The notes under the pieces: model-generated | Seen by the model: the letters and a program-made list of their open reading frames with translations, nothing else | Databases searched by the model: none | Told to the model about the DNA's origin: nothing | Shown: positions 56,568-64,000 of the stretch, one piece after another | Numbering within the stretch: position 1 is the stretch's first letter | How the letters are laid out: each line of letters starts with the position of its first letter | Program-made: the position numbers and the translations under genes | Source: Moraxella porci DSM 25326 | Lineage (GTDB): Bacteria; Pseudomonadota; Gammaproteobacteria; Pseudomonadales; Moraxellaceae | Direction of reading: 5' to 3' | Length of the DNA stretch: 64,000 nt | NCBI RefSeq assembly: GCF_002014855.1 | Contig: NZ_MUYV01000001.1 | Coordinates: forward strand, 434,001 to 498,000

Positions 56568-56871
56568 ATCCATCGGCGGTGATGTTAATAGCATCATCGC
56601 CGATGAGCTGCTTACTTGGCCGTATTTTAAATTTTCGCCTGACTAAATATGTCTAATCTTAGTTGATAGATTCTTAGGCTTGCCAATATGGCAAATTGAT
56701 AAGGCGGCAGTTGATTAAAATAATCGGGCAAAAGCTGTTAAGTCTGATTGCTTATACTTCGCATAATGTATATTATGTTAAATGATATGAAATGCACCAT
56801 AACTTCATATTCTATTTTGTAAGTGATTGAAAAATATAGAAAATAATTTGAACCATGATTTCTTGATTTAT
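56568..56871. other. Gap after hrpA with a strong hairpin
   Basis: A long stem at 56571-56605 (CATCGGCGGTGATG / CATCATCGCCGATG, one mismatch) follows the hrpA stop and may act in termination although no T-tract follows. The rest is AT-rich with no convincing ORF. Confidence 0.55.
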
Positions 56872-57828
56872 CTATGCGCTCTTTGCTTTGATTAATTGAT
56901 TTGATGTTATATTTGGGCGTGAGTCTGTGTAACCGCACACCCAATCCATCTGACAAAACTGGTTAGAGTTTATAGCCCATGGGCTAAAATCAAATCTGGC
57001 ATATTCTTCACCTGTTTGAGAAAAGACATGTAAAAAATATTCATCTAGCATTGTTTGCGGATTGCTGATTTCATAAATGCTATTAATGAAATCACCATCT
57101 TTTACCCAAAAAACACGGTGGTCGTAATGGTAACACATGAGTATTAAATCATATTCTTTTGGATCTTCATCTGGCTTACGGCAATCTATCATCACCCTTA
57201 GATTGGGAAAACCCTTTGTTCTGTATTTTTCTTGTTTTTCAATGTCTTCAATTTCAATATCAATAAAGGCATAGGGTATTTTTTGCACCAAACTTTCAAT
57301 TGCTTGCTTGGCTTTTTTGCGTGAATTGGATAGGTAAATATCAAATGACTTCCAGCAACTGTAAGGATCGCCAATTAACATTGTTCCATCTTGAATAAAT
57401 CTAAAATCCTCCGACAGCAACACACCACCAAATGCTTTTAACCAACCATCTTTTAAATAGATTGGTAGCCAATCATAATAATCCCTGCGTGGGTCAGTTA
57501 AAAAGTAAATTCTTTGGTTTAGTTCAAAAAATGTTGATAAAGATAATTCAAGCTCTGTTAATTGATACCAATAAACCGCTAGTTGGCAATTTAATTGAAA
57601 ATTATTTAAATATTGATAGGTTTTTGGATAATAGGCTTGTAATGATAATATGGATTTGTGAATATCCAGTTCTAACCGTTTGATTTGATCATCATAAATC
57701 CACTCATATTCGCTATTATTGATATAATCAATTTCTTTCTGCTTCATATTAGAAGCGGAATTTGCAACATACTCAACAATTTTATTTGACATATCTTGCT
57801 CAAGCTTGTTCTTTGTATAAATAGCCAT
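56872..57828 (-). CDS. AT-rich orphan protein of unknown function
   Basis: 318 residues. A start at 57828 is taken; ATG 57792 (MSNKIVEYV) is an alternative. It is soluble and rich in Tyr, Asp, Ile and Asn (YYDWLPIYLKDGWLKAF, LILMCYHYDHRVFWVKDGDF, QFCQMDWVCGYTDSRPNI). I do not recognise it. The gene is much richer in A+T than hrpA and the thiolase gene on either side, which suggests recent acquisition. Immunity or antitoxin proteins often have this kind of size, composition and isolation, but nothing else supports such a role. Confidence 0.65.
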   Translation of the reverse strand: MAIYTKNKLEQDMSNKIVEYVANSASNMKQKEIDYINNSEYEWIYDDQIKRLELDIHKSILSLQAYYPKTYQYLNNFQLNCQLAVYWYQLTELELSLSTFFELNQRIYFLTDPRRDYYDWLPIYLKDGWLKAFGGVLLSEDFRFIQDGTMLIGDPYSCWKSFDIYLSNSRKKAKQAIESLVQKIPYAFIDIEIEDIEKQEKYRTKGFPNLRVMIDCRKPDEDPKEYDLILMCYHYDHRVFWVKDGDFINSIYEISNPQTMLDEYFLHVFSQTGEEYARFDFSPWAINSNQFCQMDWVCGYTDSRPNITSNQLIKAKSA

Positions 57829-58006
57829 AGTCTATTCCAATGATGTGATGCAATGTTTATAAACTTCCTTGTGGGGTTTGTCAATAGCACTTTGAATGTT
57901 TTGATATGTCTTTTACAGTGCATTTCTAAATCATCAACAATAACAAAAGCATCTTGAAAATTAATTCAAGATGCCAAGATGCTTTTGAGTTATAGTTTAC
58001 AGACAA

Positions 58007-59188
58007 TCAAGCTCGCTCAATCGCCATCGCAAGCCCCATACCGCCACCGACGCACAAGGTAGCGACGCCTTTGGATTTGCCACTGCGGATCAGCTCATGC
58101 ACAAGCGTAACCAGAATACGGCAGCCAGATGCACCGATCGGATGGCCGATGGCGATCGCACCACCATTAACATTCACTCGTTCAGCTGGCAGATTCAGCT
58201 CTTTGGCGACGCCCAGTGCTTGAGCAGCAAAGGCTTCATTGGCCTCAAACAGATCGACGTCATCGACCTGCCAGCCTGCCTTGTCCAGTACCGATTTGAC
58301 TGCTGATACAGGACCCAAGCCCATCACTTCAGGCTCGATGCCTGTGGCTGAGTATGAGACGATTTTTGCCAATATTGGCAGTCCAAGTGCTTCGGCTCGG
58401 CTTTGTGTCATCAGCATCACTGCTGCTGCGCCATCATTGATGCCTGATGCGTTGCCTGCGGTGACAGTGCCGTCTTTTTTGAATGCGGCACGGAGTTTGC
58501 CAAGACCGTCTAGGCTTGTGTTTGGCTTAATGTACTCATCACGATTGACGATGATGGCATCACCCTTTTTCTGCGGTACGGATACAGCACTGATTTCATT
58601 GATAAATTTACCATCAGCAGCAGCCTTGGCAGCTTTTTGTTGGGATGAGAGTGCAAATTCATCTTGGGTGCTGCGATCAATGCCATATCTCTCAGCGATG
58701 TTTTCGGCGGTGATGCCCATGTGATAGCCATGATACACATCGGTCAAGCCATCTGCGACCATGCTGTCGGTCAGACTGCCGTTGCCCATCTTGATGCCGT
58801 CACGCAGATGGATGAAATGCGGACTTTGGCTCATGGATTCTTGGCCACCTGCAATGACGATGTCGCTATCACCGCATAGGATGGCTTGCACGCCCATTTG
58901 TACGGCTTTTAGGCCGGAGCCGCAGACGACATTGACGGTGGTGGCAGGCGTTTGGACTGGTAGTCCTGCAAAGATGGCAGCTTGGCGAGCAGGATTCTGC
59001 CCCACGCCAGTGGTCAAGACATTACCCATAATCACTTCACTCACTGCATCAGGACTAATGCCTGTGTCAGCAAGTAAGTCGCTAATCACAGCCGAGCCAA
59101 GCTTGGGCGCAGGCACGCTGGATAATGACCCTAAAAATGAACCTACTGCCGTTCGTTTGGCAGCGACGATGACGACTGCATCAGTCAT
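58007..59188 (-). CDS. atoB: Acetyl-CoA acetyltransferase (thiolase)
   Basis: 393 residues. It splits acetoacetyl-CoA into two acetyl-CoA, or forms it. The first catalytic cysteine is in NVVCGSGLKA (about residue 89), the histidine in GGAIAIGHPIGASG (about 350) and the second cysteine in LCVGGGMGLAMAIE (about 380). It is the last gene of a minus-strand operon after scoA and scoB and the TRAP genes. This order suggests acetoacetate (or a precursor) is activated by the CoA-transferase and cleaved here. Direction in vivo is inferred from the context. Confidence 0.94.
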   Translation of the reverse strand: MTDAVVIVAAKRTAVGSFLGSLSSVPAPKLGSAVISDLLADTGISPDAVSEVIMGNVLTTGVGQNPARQAAIFAGLPVQTPATTVNVVCGSGLKAVQMGVQAILCGDSDIVIAGGQESMSQSPHFIHLRDGIKMGNGSLTDSMVADGLTDVYHGYHMGITAENIAERYGIDRSTQDEFALSSQQKAAKAAADGKFINEISAVSVPQKKGDAIIVNRDEYIKPNTSLDGLGKLRAAFKKDGTVTAGNASGINDGAAAVMLMTQSRAEALGLPILAKIVSYSATGIEPEVMGLGPVSAVKSVLDKAGWQVDDVDLFEANEAFAAQALGVAKELNLPAERVNVNGGAIAIGHPIGASGCRILVTLVHELIRSGKSKGVATLCVGGGMGLAMAIERA

Positions 59189-59218
59189 GGTATCTCCTTA
59201 TGATTAATTTTCCTAAAT

Positions 59219-59848
59219 TTATTGTGTTATTTTTACGCCAGTTTTGCTTTGTAATTCATCAAAACTTACGCCATCGGCAAGCTCAACAAGCTTTAGACCA
59301 TCAGCGGTCACATCCAGCACAGCAAGATCGGTGATGATACGGTGTACAACTTTTTGACCAGTCAATGGCAAATCACAGTTTGGCTTGATCTTAAATGAGC
59401 CGTCTTTGGCGGTATGCTCCATCAGCACGATGACTCGTTGTACCCCTGCGACCAAGTCCATCGCCCCTCCCATGCCTTTGACCATTTTGCCAGGGATCAT
59501 CCAGTTTGCCAAATCGCCCTGCTCACTGACTTCCATCGCCCCCAAGATAGCCAAATTCACCTTGCCACCACGAATCATGCCAAAGGACTGACTGCTGCTA
59601 AAGAAACTGGCACCAGTCTGCGCGGTGACAGTCTGCTTACCAGCGTTAATCAAATCAGCATCCAGATTCTCTTCGGTGGGGAATGCACCGATGCCAAGCA
59701 GACCATTTTCGGACTGTAGCATGACATTGACGCCATCGGGGATGTAGTTTGCGACCAATGTCGGCAATCCAATGCCAAGATTGACATAAAAACCGTCTTG
59801 TAATTCTGCGGCGGCACGCTGTGCCATCTGTTCACGAGTCCAAGCCAT
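59219..59848 (-). CDS. scoB: 3-oxoacid CoA-transferase, subunit B
   Basis: 209 residues. It carries the catalytic glutamate in [14 protein letters not shown] (about residue 45). Other family segments are [35 protein letters not shown] and [18 protein letters not shown]. With subunit A it moves CoA from succinyl-CoA to acetoacetate (SCOT-type). The gene starts 39 bases after subunit A and ends 30 bases before atoB, so the three are co-transcribed. Confidence 0.93.
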   Translation of the reverse strand: MAWTREQMAQRAAAELQDGFYVNLGIGLPTLVANYIPDGVNVMLQSENGLLGIGAFPTEENLDADLINAGKQTVTAQTGASFFSSSQSFGMIRGGKVNLAILGAMEVSEQGDLANWMIPGKMVKGMGGAMDLVAGVQRVIVLMEHTAKDGSFKIKPNCDLPLTGQKVVHRIITDLAVLDVTADGLKLVELADGVSFDELQSKTGVKITQ

Positions 59849-59887
59849 GAGTTACTCCTTATTCTTTAATATTATTTATGATGTCAA

Positions 59888-60586
59888 TTATGATTTTGAA
59901 ATGGTACGTTGTTCGATGCGTTTTTCGGGGTTGTTATTGACCACGATACGATGCACATAGATGCCTGGCAGATGGATGCTGTCAGGGTCAATCTCACCCG
60001 TCTCGACGAGTTCTTCGACTTCAACGACGGTGATTTTGCCTGCGGTGGCGACATCGGGGTTGAAGTTGCGTGCGGTTTTGCGAAACACCAGATTGCCTGC
60101 CTTATCCGCCTTGTACGCCTTGACGAGCGCCACATCGGCGGTGAGTGAGCGCTCCATCACATATGCTTCACCGTCAAATTCACGCACTTCTTTGCCTTCA
60201 GCGACTTGGGTGCCGACCCCAGTTTTGGTAAAAAAAGCTGGAATGCCTGCACCACCTGCTCGTAGTTTTTCTGCCAAGGTGCCTTGTGGTGTGAGTTCAA
60301 CTTCCAATTCCCCTGATAAAAACTGGCGTTCAAATTCTTTGTTTTCGCCAACATACGAGGCGATCATTTTTTTGATTTGGCGAGTTTGTAAGAGTAGTCC
60401 CAAGCCAAAATCGTCCACGCCAGCGTTGTTGCTAATACAGGTCAAACCAGTCACGCCACTATCACGCAAGGCAGCGATTAAGCTTTCGGGGATGCCGCAC
60501 AGTCCAAAGCCGCCGACGGCAATGGTTTGATGATCTGCGACGATATCGGCAAGTGCTGCCTGTGCTGATGGATAAACTTTACTCAT
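59888..60586 (-). CDS. scoA: 3-oxoacid CoA-transferase, subunit A
   Basis: 232 residues from ATG 60586, which lies six bases after AAGGA; an ATG six bases further upstream is too close to that site. Segments typical of the family are [61 protein letters not shown] and [13 protein letters not shown]. It forms the enzyme with scoB. It lies 204 bases after the TRAP permease gene, with a hairpin between them, so the CoA-transferase genes may have their own promoter or be partly read through from dctPQM. Confidence 0.92.
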   Translation of the reverse strand: MSKVYPSAQAALADIVADHQTIAVGGFGLCGIPESLIAALRDSGVTGLTCISNNAGVDDFGLGLLLQTRQIKKMIASYVGENKEFERQFLSGELEVELTPQGTLAEKLRAGGAGIPAFFTKTGVGTQVAEGKEVREFDGEAYVMERSLTADVALVKAYKADKAGNLVFRKTARNFNPDVATAGKITVVEVEELVETGEIDPDSIHLPGIYVHRIVVNNNPEKRIEQRTISKS

Positions 60587-60732
60587 AATCATTCCTTAGG
60601 TTGAGTTGATATTAAGGTTAGATAAAAAAATGCTGTGCAGATGAGCGACCTTATATGGCAGTTTATTTCTTTATACCTATCATTAAATTGTTAAGTTATT
60701 AGTACAAATATGCAATAGTATTACATAAATCA

Positions 60733-60771
60733 TGATGGTTTTGAAGCTAATTTTATTCATCATAGACTCAA
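60733..60771. repeat. Inverted repeat between scoA and dctM
   Basis: GATGGTTTTGA (from 60733) and TCAAAACCATC pair around a loop of about 16 bases. It may be an attenuating or terminating hairpin between the TRAP and CoA-transferase halves of the operon; no long T-run follows on the minus strand. Confidence 0.5.
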
Positions 60772-60790
60772 AACCATCGCCCTACTGCCA

Positions 60791-62125
60791 TCACCCATTC
60801 AGGACATGAACCAGCCACAGTGCCATCGATGGCATAAATACCAGTGCCACGATGCGGATCAAATCCGAACATAAAAATGGCAGCACACCTTTATAAGTTT
60901 CTTTCATCGAGACATTTTTTGCCATGCTGTTGATGATGAAGATATTCATGCCTACAGGCGGTGTGATCAAGCCGATCTCGACGACCATCAAGGCAAGTAC
61001 ACCAAACCAAATCGCCTTATCTGTCGGATCCAGTCCCCAAAAATCCATACCCATGATGATAGGAAAAAACACAGGAATCGTCAAGAGAATCATCGATAGG
61101 CTATCCATCACGCAGCCTAGCACGATATAGATGATGATCATCGCAAGTAGCACGGTTAGCGGTGACAGACCACTATCAATCACCCATTCAGCCAAACTAA
61201 TCGGCATCTGTGATAGTGCAAAAAATGCGTTCAATACATCAGCACCAAGTAAGATTAGAAAAATCATCGCCGTCGATGCAGCAGTGTCATACAGCGCATT
61301 CATCAGACCCGACCAAGTCATTTCTTTGGTCACAAAGGCTAGGATACCGACAGCAACCGTACCGATGGCAGCAGCTTCCGTTGGGGTGAATAGACCGCCA
61401 TAGATACCGCCGATGACCAATACAAATACCGCAATCACAGGCCATACACCTTTTAATAGCGTGATGCGATCGCTCCAGCTCATGCGCGGCATCGCAGGAC
61501 CGCTATTCGGCACGATGCGTACATAGATGGCGATGGCAAGCATGTAGCCCAGCATGGCGATGATGCCAGGGATCAGTGATGCCATAAACATTGCTGAGAC
61601 ATTTTGTTCGGTCAAGACAGCATAGATCACCAGTACCACCGATGGGGGAATCAAGATCCCTAGCGTGCCGCCTGCTGCCAGAGCGCCCGTTGCCAGTGCA
61701 TCTGAATAATTGGCTCGCTTAAGTTCAGGCAATGCCACTTGACCCATCGTCGCTGCAGTCGCCAATGACGATCCACAAATTGCACCAAAGCCAGCACAGG
61801 CACCGACAGCACTGATGGCAGCACCGCCACGATAATGCCCCAAAAACGCATTGGCAGATTGGAATAGTCGCTTGGATAAGCCACCACGAGAAGCGATATT
61901 GCCCATCAACAAAAATAGTGGCACGACAGATAAGTCATAGACCGAAAAACGAGCAAATGGCATGCCTTTTAGGTAGCTTAATAGCGGATACCAGCCTGCG
62001 ATCATCACATAGCCTGTGACGCCAGCCATCAGCATGGCAATACCAATATGAATACGAAAAACCAATAACAAGATGGTAAAAGCACCCATCCCAAGTCCGA
62101 TAATCATTGGATCCATAATTTCCAT
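60791..62125 (-). CDS. dctM: TRAP transporter large permease (DctM)
   Basis: 444 residues with about twelve hydrophobic helices. DctM-family motifs are LFLLMGNIASRGGLSKRLFQ, GAICGSSLATAATMGQVALPEL, LAAGGTLGILIPPSVVLVIYA, FTPTEAAAIG and the C-terminal GLITPPVGMNIFIIN. It is the ion-coupled membrane subunit of a tripartite ATP-independent importer. It is 9 bases after dctQ. Substrate is a carboxylate of unknown identity; the CoA-transferase and thiolase downstream point to a keto or hydroxy acid. Confidence 0.94.
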   Translation of the reverse strand: MEIMDPMIIGLGMGAFTILLLVFRIHIGIAMLMAGVTGYVMIAGWYPLLSYLKGMPFARFSVYDLSVVPLFLLMGNIASRGGLSKRLFQSANAFLGHYRGGAAISAVGACAGFGAICGSSLATAATMGQVALPELKRANYSDALATGALAAGGTLGILIPPSVVLVIYAVLTEQNVSAMFMASLIPGIIAMLGYMLAIAIYVRIVPNSGPAMPRMSWSDRITLLKGVWPVIAVFVLVIGGIYGGLFTPTEAAAIGTVAVGILAFVTKEMTWSGLMNALYDTAASTAMIFLILLGADVLNAFFALSQMPISLAEWVIDSGLSPLTVLLAMIIIYIVLGCVMDSLSMILLTIPVFFPIIMGMDFWGLDPTDKAIWFGVLALMVVEIGLITPPVGMNIFIINSMAKNVSMKETYKGVLPFLCSDLIRIVALVFMPSMALWLVHVLNG

Positions 62126-62134
62126 CCTTAGTTA

Positions 62135-62671
62135 TTATTTGGCATAGCCATCATAGTTTTTGATAAATTGCCAAGCGGTGTACAAAGCCGTCAAAGCCAA
62201 TAAGAAAAATCCTGGTGCGATGGTGATGTGAGCAATCCACTCTGGCATTCCCAAAATCATCGTCGTCGTGCCATGCTTGATGGCATCAACAGCACCAAAA
62301 TAACTGCGCCACATCAATAACAGTGCAAATAATGCTAATAATACTGCCGCAAAAATATCAAACACGCGGCGCAGACTTTTTGGTGCCTTTAGGGTAAAAA
62401 AGTCCACGATGACATGTGCTTTTTTCATCTGACCATATGGCAAAAATGCCGCAATCGCCCAAGAGCAGCCAAGCTGTACCAGCTCCACATCACCTTTGAT
62501 GGGCGTGGCAAATAACGCACGGCCGATGACGCTTGCGGTGGCGATTAAACAAATTAAGACCAACACCACCACACCACCAAAGGCAGACAGCTTGGACCAC
62601 GCCATCAAAAATCTGCCGATGGCGTCCTGTGGTGTGTCATCTTGTACTTGTGTTTCAAAAAATTCGGCCAT
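62135..62671 (-). CDS. dctQ: TRAP transporter small permease (DctQ)
   Basis: 178 residues from ATG 62671 with GAGG five bases upstream; a GTG two codons earlier overlaps that site. Four helices are expected and visible (VVVLVLICLIATASVIGRAL, WAIAAFLPYG, FAAVLLALFALLLMW, GFFLLALTALYTAWQ), with the family's loop around MKKAHVIVDFF. It joins DctM to make the membrane part of the importer. It lies between dctP and dctM. Confidence 0.92.
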   Translation of the reverse strand: MAEFFETQVQDDTPQDAIGRFLMAWSKLSAFGGVVVLVLICLIATASVIGRALFATPIKGDVELVQLGCSWAIAAFLPYGQMKKAHVIVDFFTLKAPKSLRRVFDIFAAVLLALFALLLMWRSYFGAVDAIKHGTTTMILGMPEWIAHITIAPGFFLLALTALYTAWQFIKNYDGYAK

Positions 62672-62726
62672 AGTCACCTCTCATCCTGATCTTGTCTTTT
62701 TTTGACAAATTCCATCATTATTTAAT

Positions 62727-63812
62727 TTAGTTGGTTGTCGCTACTGCATCTTTAGCTTGTTTGGCTTCAGCGATCAACTCTTTTGCTCGATTGACGATGG
62801 CTTGACCATCATAGCCTTTGGCGTTCATCTCAGCGATCCAGTCAGCTTCAACTTGCTTGGCAGCTTCTTGGATGCGTGCCACTTCATCAGATGCGATCTG
62901 ATTGATCGGATTGCCATTATCCTCGATTTTTTGGCGTGCGGTGGTGATTTGTTCATCCCAAGTGCGACCAAGCTGTTGTGAGAAATTGGCGCCCGTGTTG
63001 TCATCGATGATTTTTTTGAGCTTAGGCGGCAGTGCTTCGTATTTATATTTATTCATGGAAATGGTGAATAGCGCACTGTACAGCACAGGATCTGGAGCGT
63101 TGATTTCGCTGGCATAGCGAGCAACTTCTTGTAATTTTAAAGTTGGAATCACCTCCCAGGGCAGCACCACGCCATCGACAACACCCTTAGATGTCGCATC
63201 GGTCAAAGCTGGCATTGGAATACTGACTGGAGTTGCGCCCAGTGCCTCGACCATCTTGTTGGTCAATCGAGTCGGTGCACGCAGTTTTAGTCCTTTAAAA
63301 TCTTCAATCTTGGTGATCGGACGGCGGTTATTTAAAATTTGTCCACGATCGTGCACATTAAATGCCAATGGCTTGACCATTGCAAATTCTTCTTGGGCAA
63401 ATTCTTGATAAATCTGCCATGCCACACGGCTGCTGTATTCACCGTCGATGGTCATAAATGGTAGCTCCATCACTTCCATGATCGGAAAGCGACCTGGTGT
63501 ATAGCCTGGCAGTGTAAAGACGATGTCAGCGATGCCATCTTGAGCCAGATCCATTAGCTGTGCAGGCGTGCCACCCAGCTGCATCGCAGGGTAGAACTGA
63601 CAGGTCATCTGTCCACCAGACTGCTCGGTGATGGTGGCACACCATGGCTCAAGTACTTTCTTTTGGCTCATGGCTGTCGCTGGCCAAAAATGCGCCACAC
63701 GCAATACCACTCGTTCGTTTTCGCCGATCGGTGATGGTTTTGGCAGTCTGTCTTCGGTGCAGGCTGCCAAGATCATGACGCCCATAATCATCGATAGTGT
63801 TTTTAGCTTCAT
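62727..63812 (-). CDS. dctP: TRAP transporter substrate-binding lipoprotein (DctP)
   Basis: 361 residues from ATG 63812, preceded by GGGAGA; an ATG at 63845 is less likely. The signal MKLKTLSMIMGVMILAAC ends in a lipobox cysteine, so the protein is probably membrane-anchored. The binding domain has VLRVAHFWPATAMSQKKVLEPW, IADIVFTLPGYTPGRFPIMEVMELP and FKGLKLRAPTRLTNKMVEALGA, with the arginine of the last segment (LKLRAPT) at the position that binds a substrate carboxylate in TRAP proteins. First gene of the dctPQM-scoAB-atoB series. Confidence 0.93.
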   Translation of the reverse strand: MKLKTLSMIMGVMILAACTEDRLPKPSPIGENERVVLRVAHFWPATAMSQKKVLEPWCATITEQSGGQMTCQFYPAMQLGGTPAQLMDLAQDGIADIVFTLPGYTPGRFPIMEVMELPFMTIDGEYSSRVAWQIYQEFAQEEFAMVKPLAFNVHDRGQILNNRRPITKIEDFKGLKLRAPTRLTNKMVEALGATPVSIPMPALTDATSKGVVDGVVLPWEVIPTLKLQEVARYASEINAPDPVLYSALFTISMNKYKYEALPPKLKKIIDDNTGANFSQQLGRTWDEQITTARQKIEDNGNPINQIASDEVARIQEAAKQVEADWIAEMNAKGYDGQAIVNRAKELIAEAKQAKDAVATTN

Positions 63813-64000
63813 GCTACTCTCCCAATCCAATGCCTTACTTGGCACCCATATAATTTGAATCGATGTGCTTATTAAACTTGTTTTGACAAAAAAATAACAG
63901 TGGTATTTTCTGATTTATTTATATAAATTCATGATAAATTCATCGGATGATTGACTGTACAATGATGGCGTGTTGTGATCTATTTAAGTCATTGATTATA

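Noticed and set aside
1-64000. CRISPR array, prophage structural genes or conjugation genes
   Set aside because: No evenly spaced repeats and no capsid, tail, relaxase or mating-pair proteins were seen; the island carries only the integrase remnant and IS remnants as mobility marks.

Overview
The window looks like chromosome from a gamma-proteobacterium of the Moraxellaceae, most likely Moraxella. The grounds are the general protein similarity I recognise, moderate base composition, a paired heme/ferroxidase bacterioferritin, and the housekeeping runs (clpS-clpA, pdxA-rsmA-apaH-pgk, fba-ruvA). Genus is an inference.

Layout. 1-5.0 kb: the C-terminal end of a copper-type P-ATPase, a coiled-coil membrane protein, clpS, clpA, folD. 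5.0-7.1 kb: a sulfide/persulfide module (metallo-beta-lactamase dioxygenase, two YeeE/YedE half-transporters) divergent from a BigR/SqrR-type ArsR repressor, with an AT-rich palindrome between them. 7.3-10.6 kb: a glutamate/aspartate ABC importer. 11.1-14.1 kb: a lipoprotein, sdaA and a WG-repeat periplasmic protein. 14.4-16.1 kb: iron storage (bfd and two bacterioferritin subunits with complementary active sites). 16.2-26.4 kb: an OmpV/MipA-like protein, alr, dnaB, pdxA, rsmA, apaH, pgk, a lipoprotein, fba and ruvA. 26.5-32.3 kb: a LysR regulator and leuC-leuD-leuB. The leuC-leuD block is AT-rich, looks acquired, and holds a 203-bp MITE-like element and a broken small gene. 32.4-34.1 kb: an oligopeptide-binding lipoprotein.

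A genomic island starts at tRNA-Leu(CAA) (34414-34500) and runs to about 50.7 kb. It opens with a P4-type integrase cut to about 50 residues. Two internally deleted IS3-family copies in opposite orientation (34932-35327 and 46804-47292) bracket a roughly 11.5-kb defence cargo. The cargo is a five-gene operon (GHKL/MutL-MORC-like ATPase, Z1-domain helicase, PD-(D/E)XK protein, AIPR protein, m5C DNA methyltransferase), which matches the known MZA (MutL-Z1-DUF-AIPR) architecture. Two further m5C methyltransferases face it, with no recognisable restriction endonuclease. Beyond the second IS lies a two-gene operon (47474-50262) whose products I do not recognise. It is the best candidate here for something undescribed.

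The last part returns to core-like genes: a DUF3482-type GTPase, hrpA, one AT-rich orphan, and a catabolic operon read on the minus strand (TRAP importer dctPQM, 3-oxoacid CoA-transferase scoAB, acetyl-CoA acetyltransferase). That operon would import a carboxylate and convert acetoacetate to acetyl-CoA. No CRISPR array or rRNA was seen, and only one tRNA.
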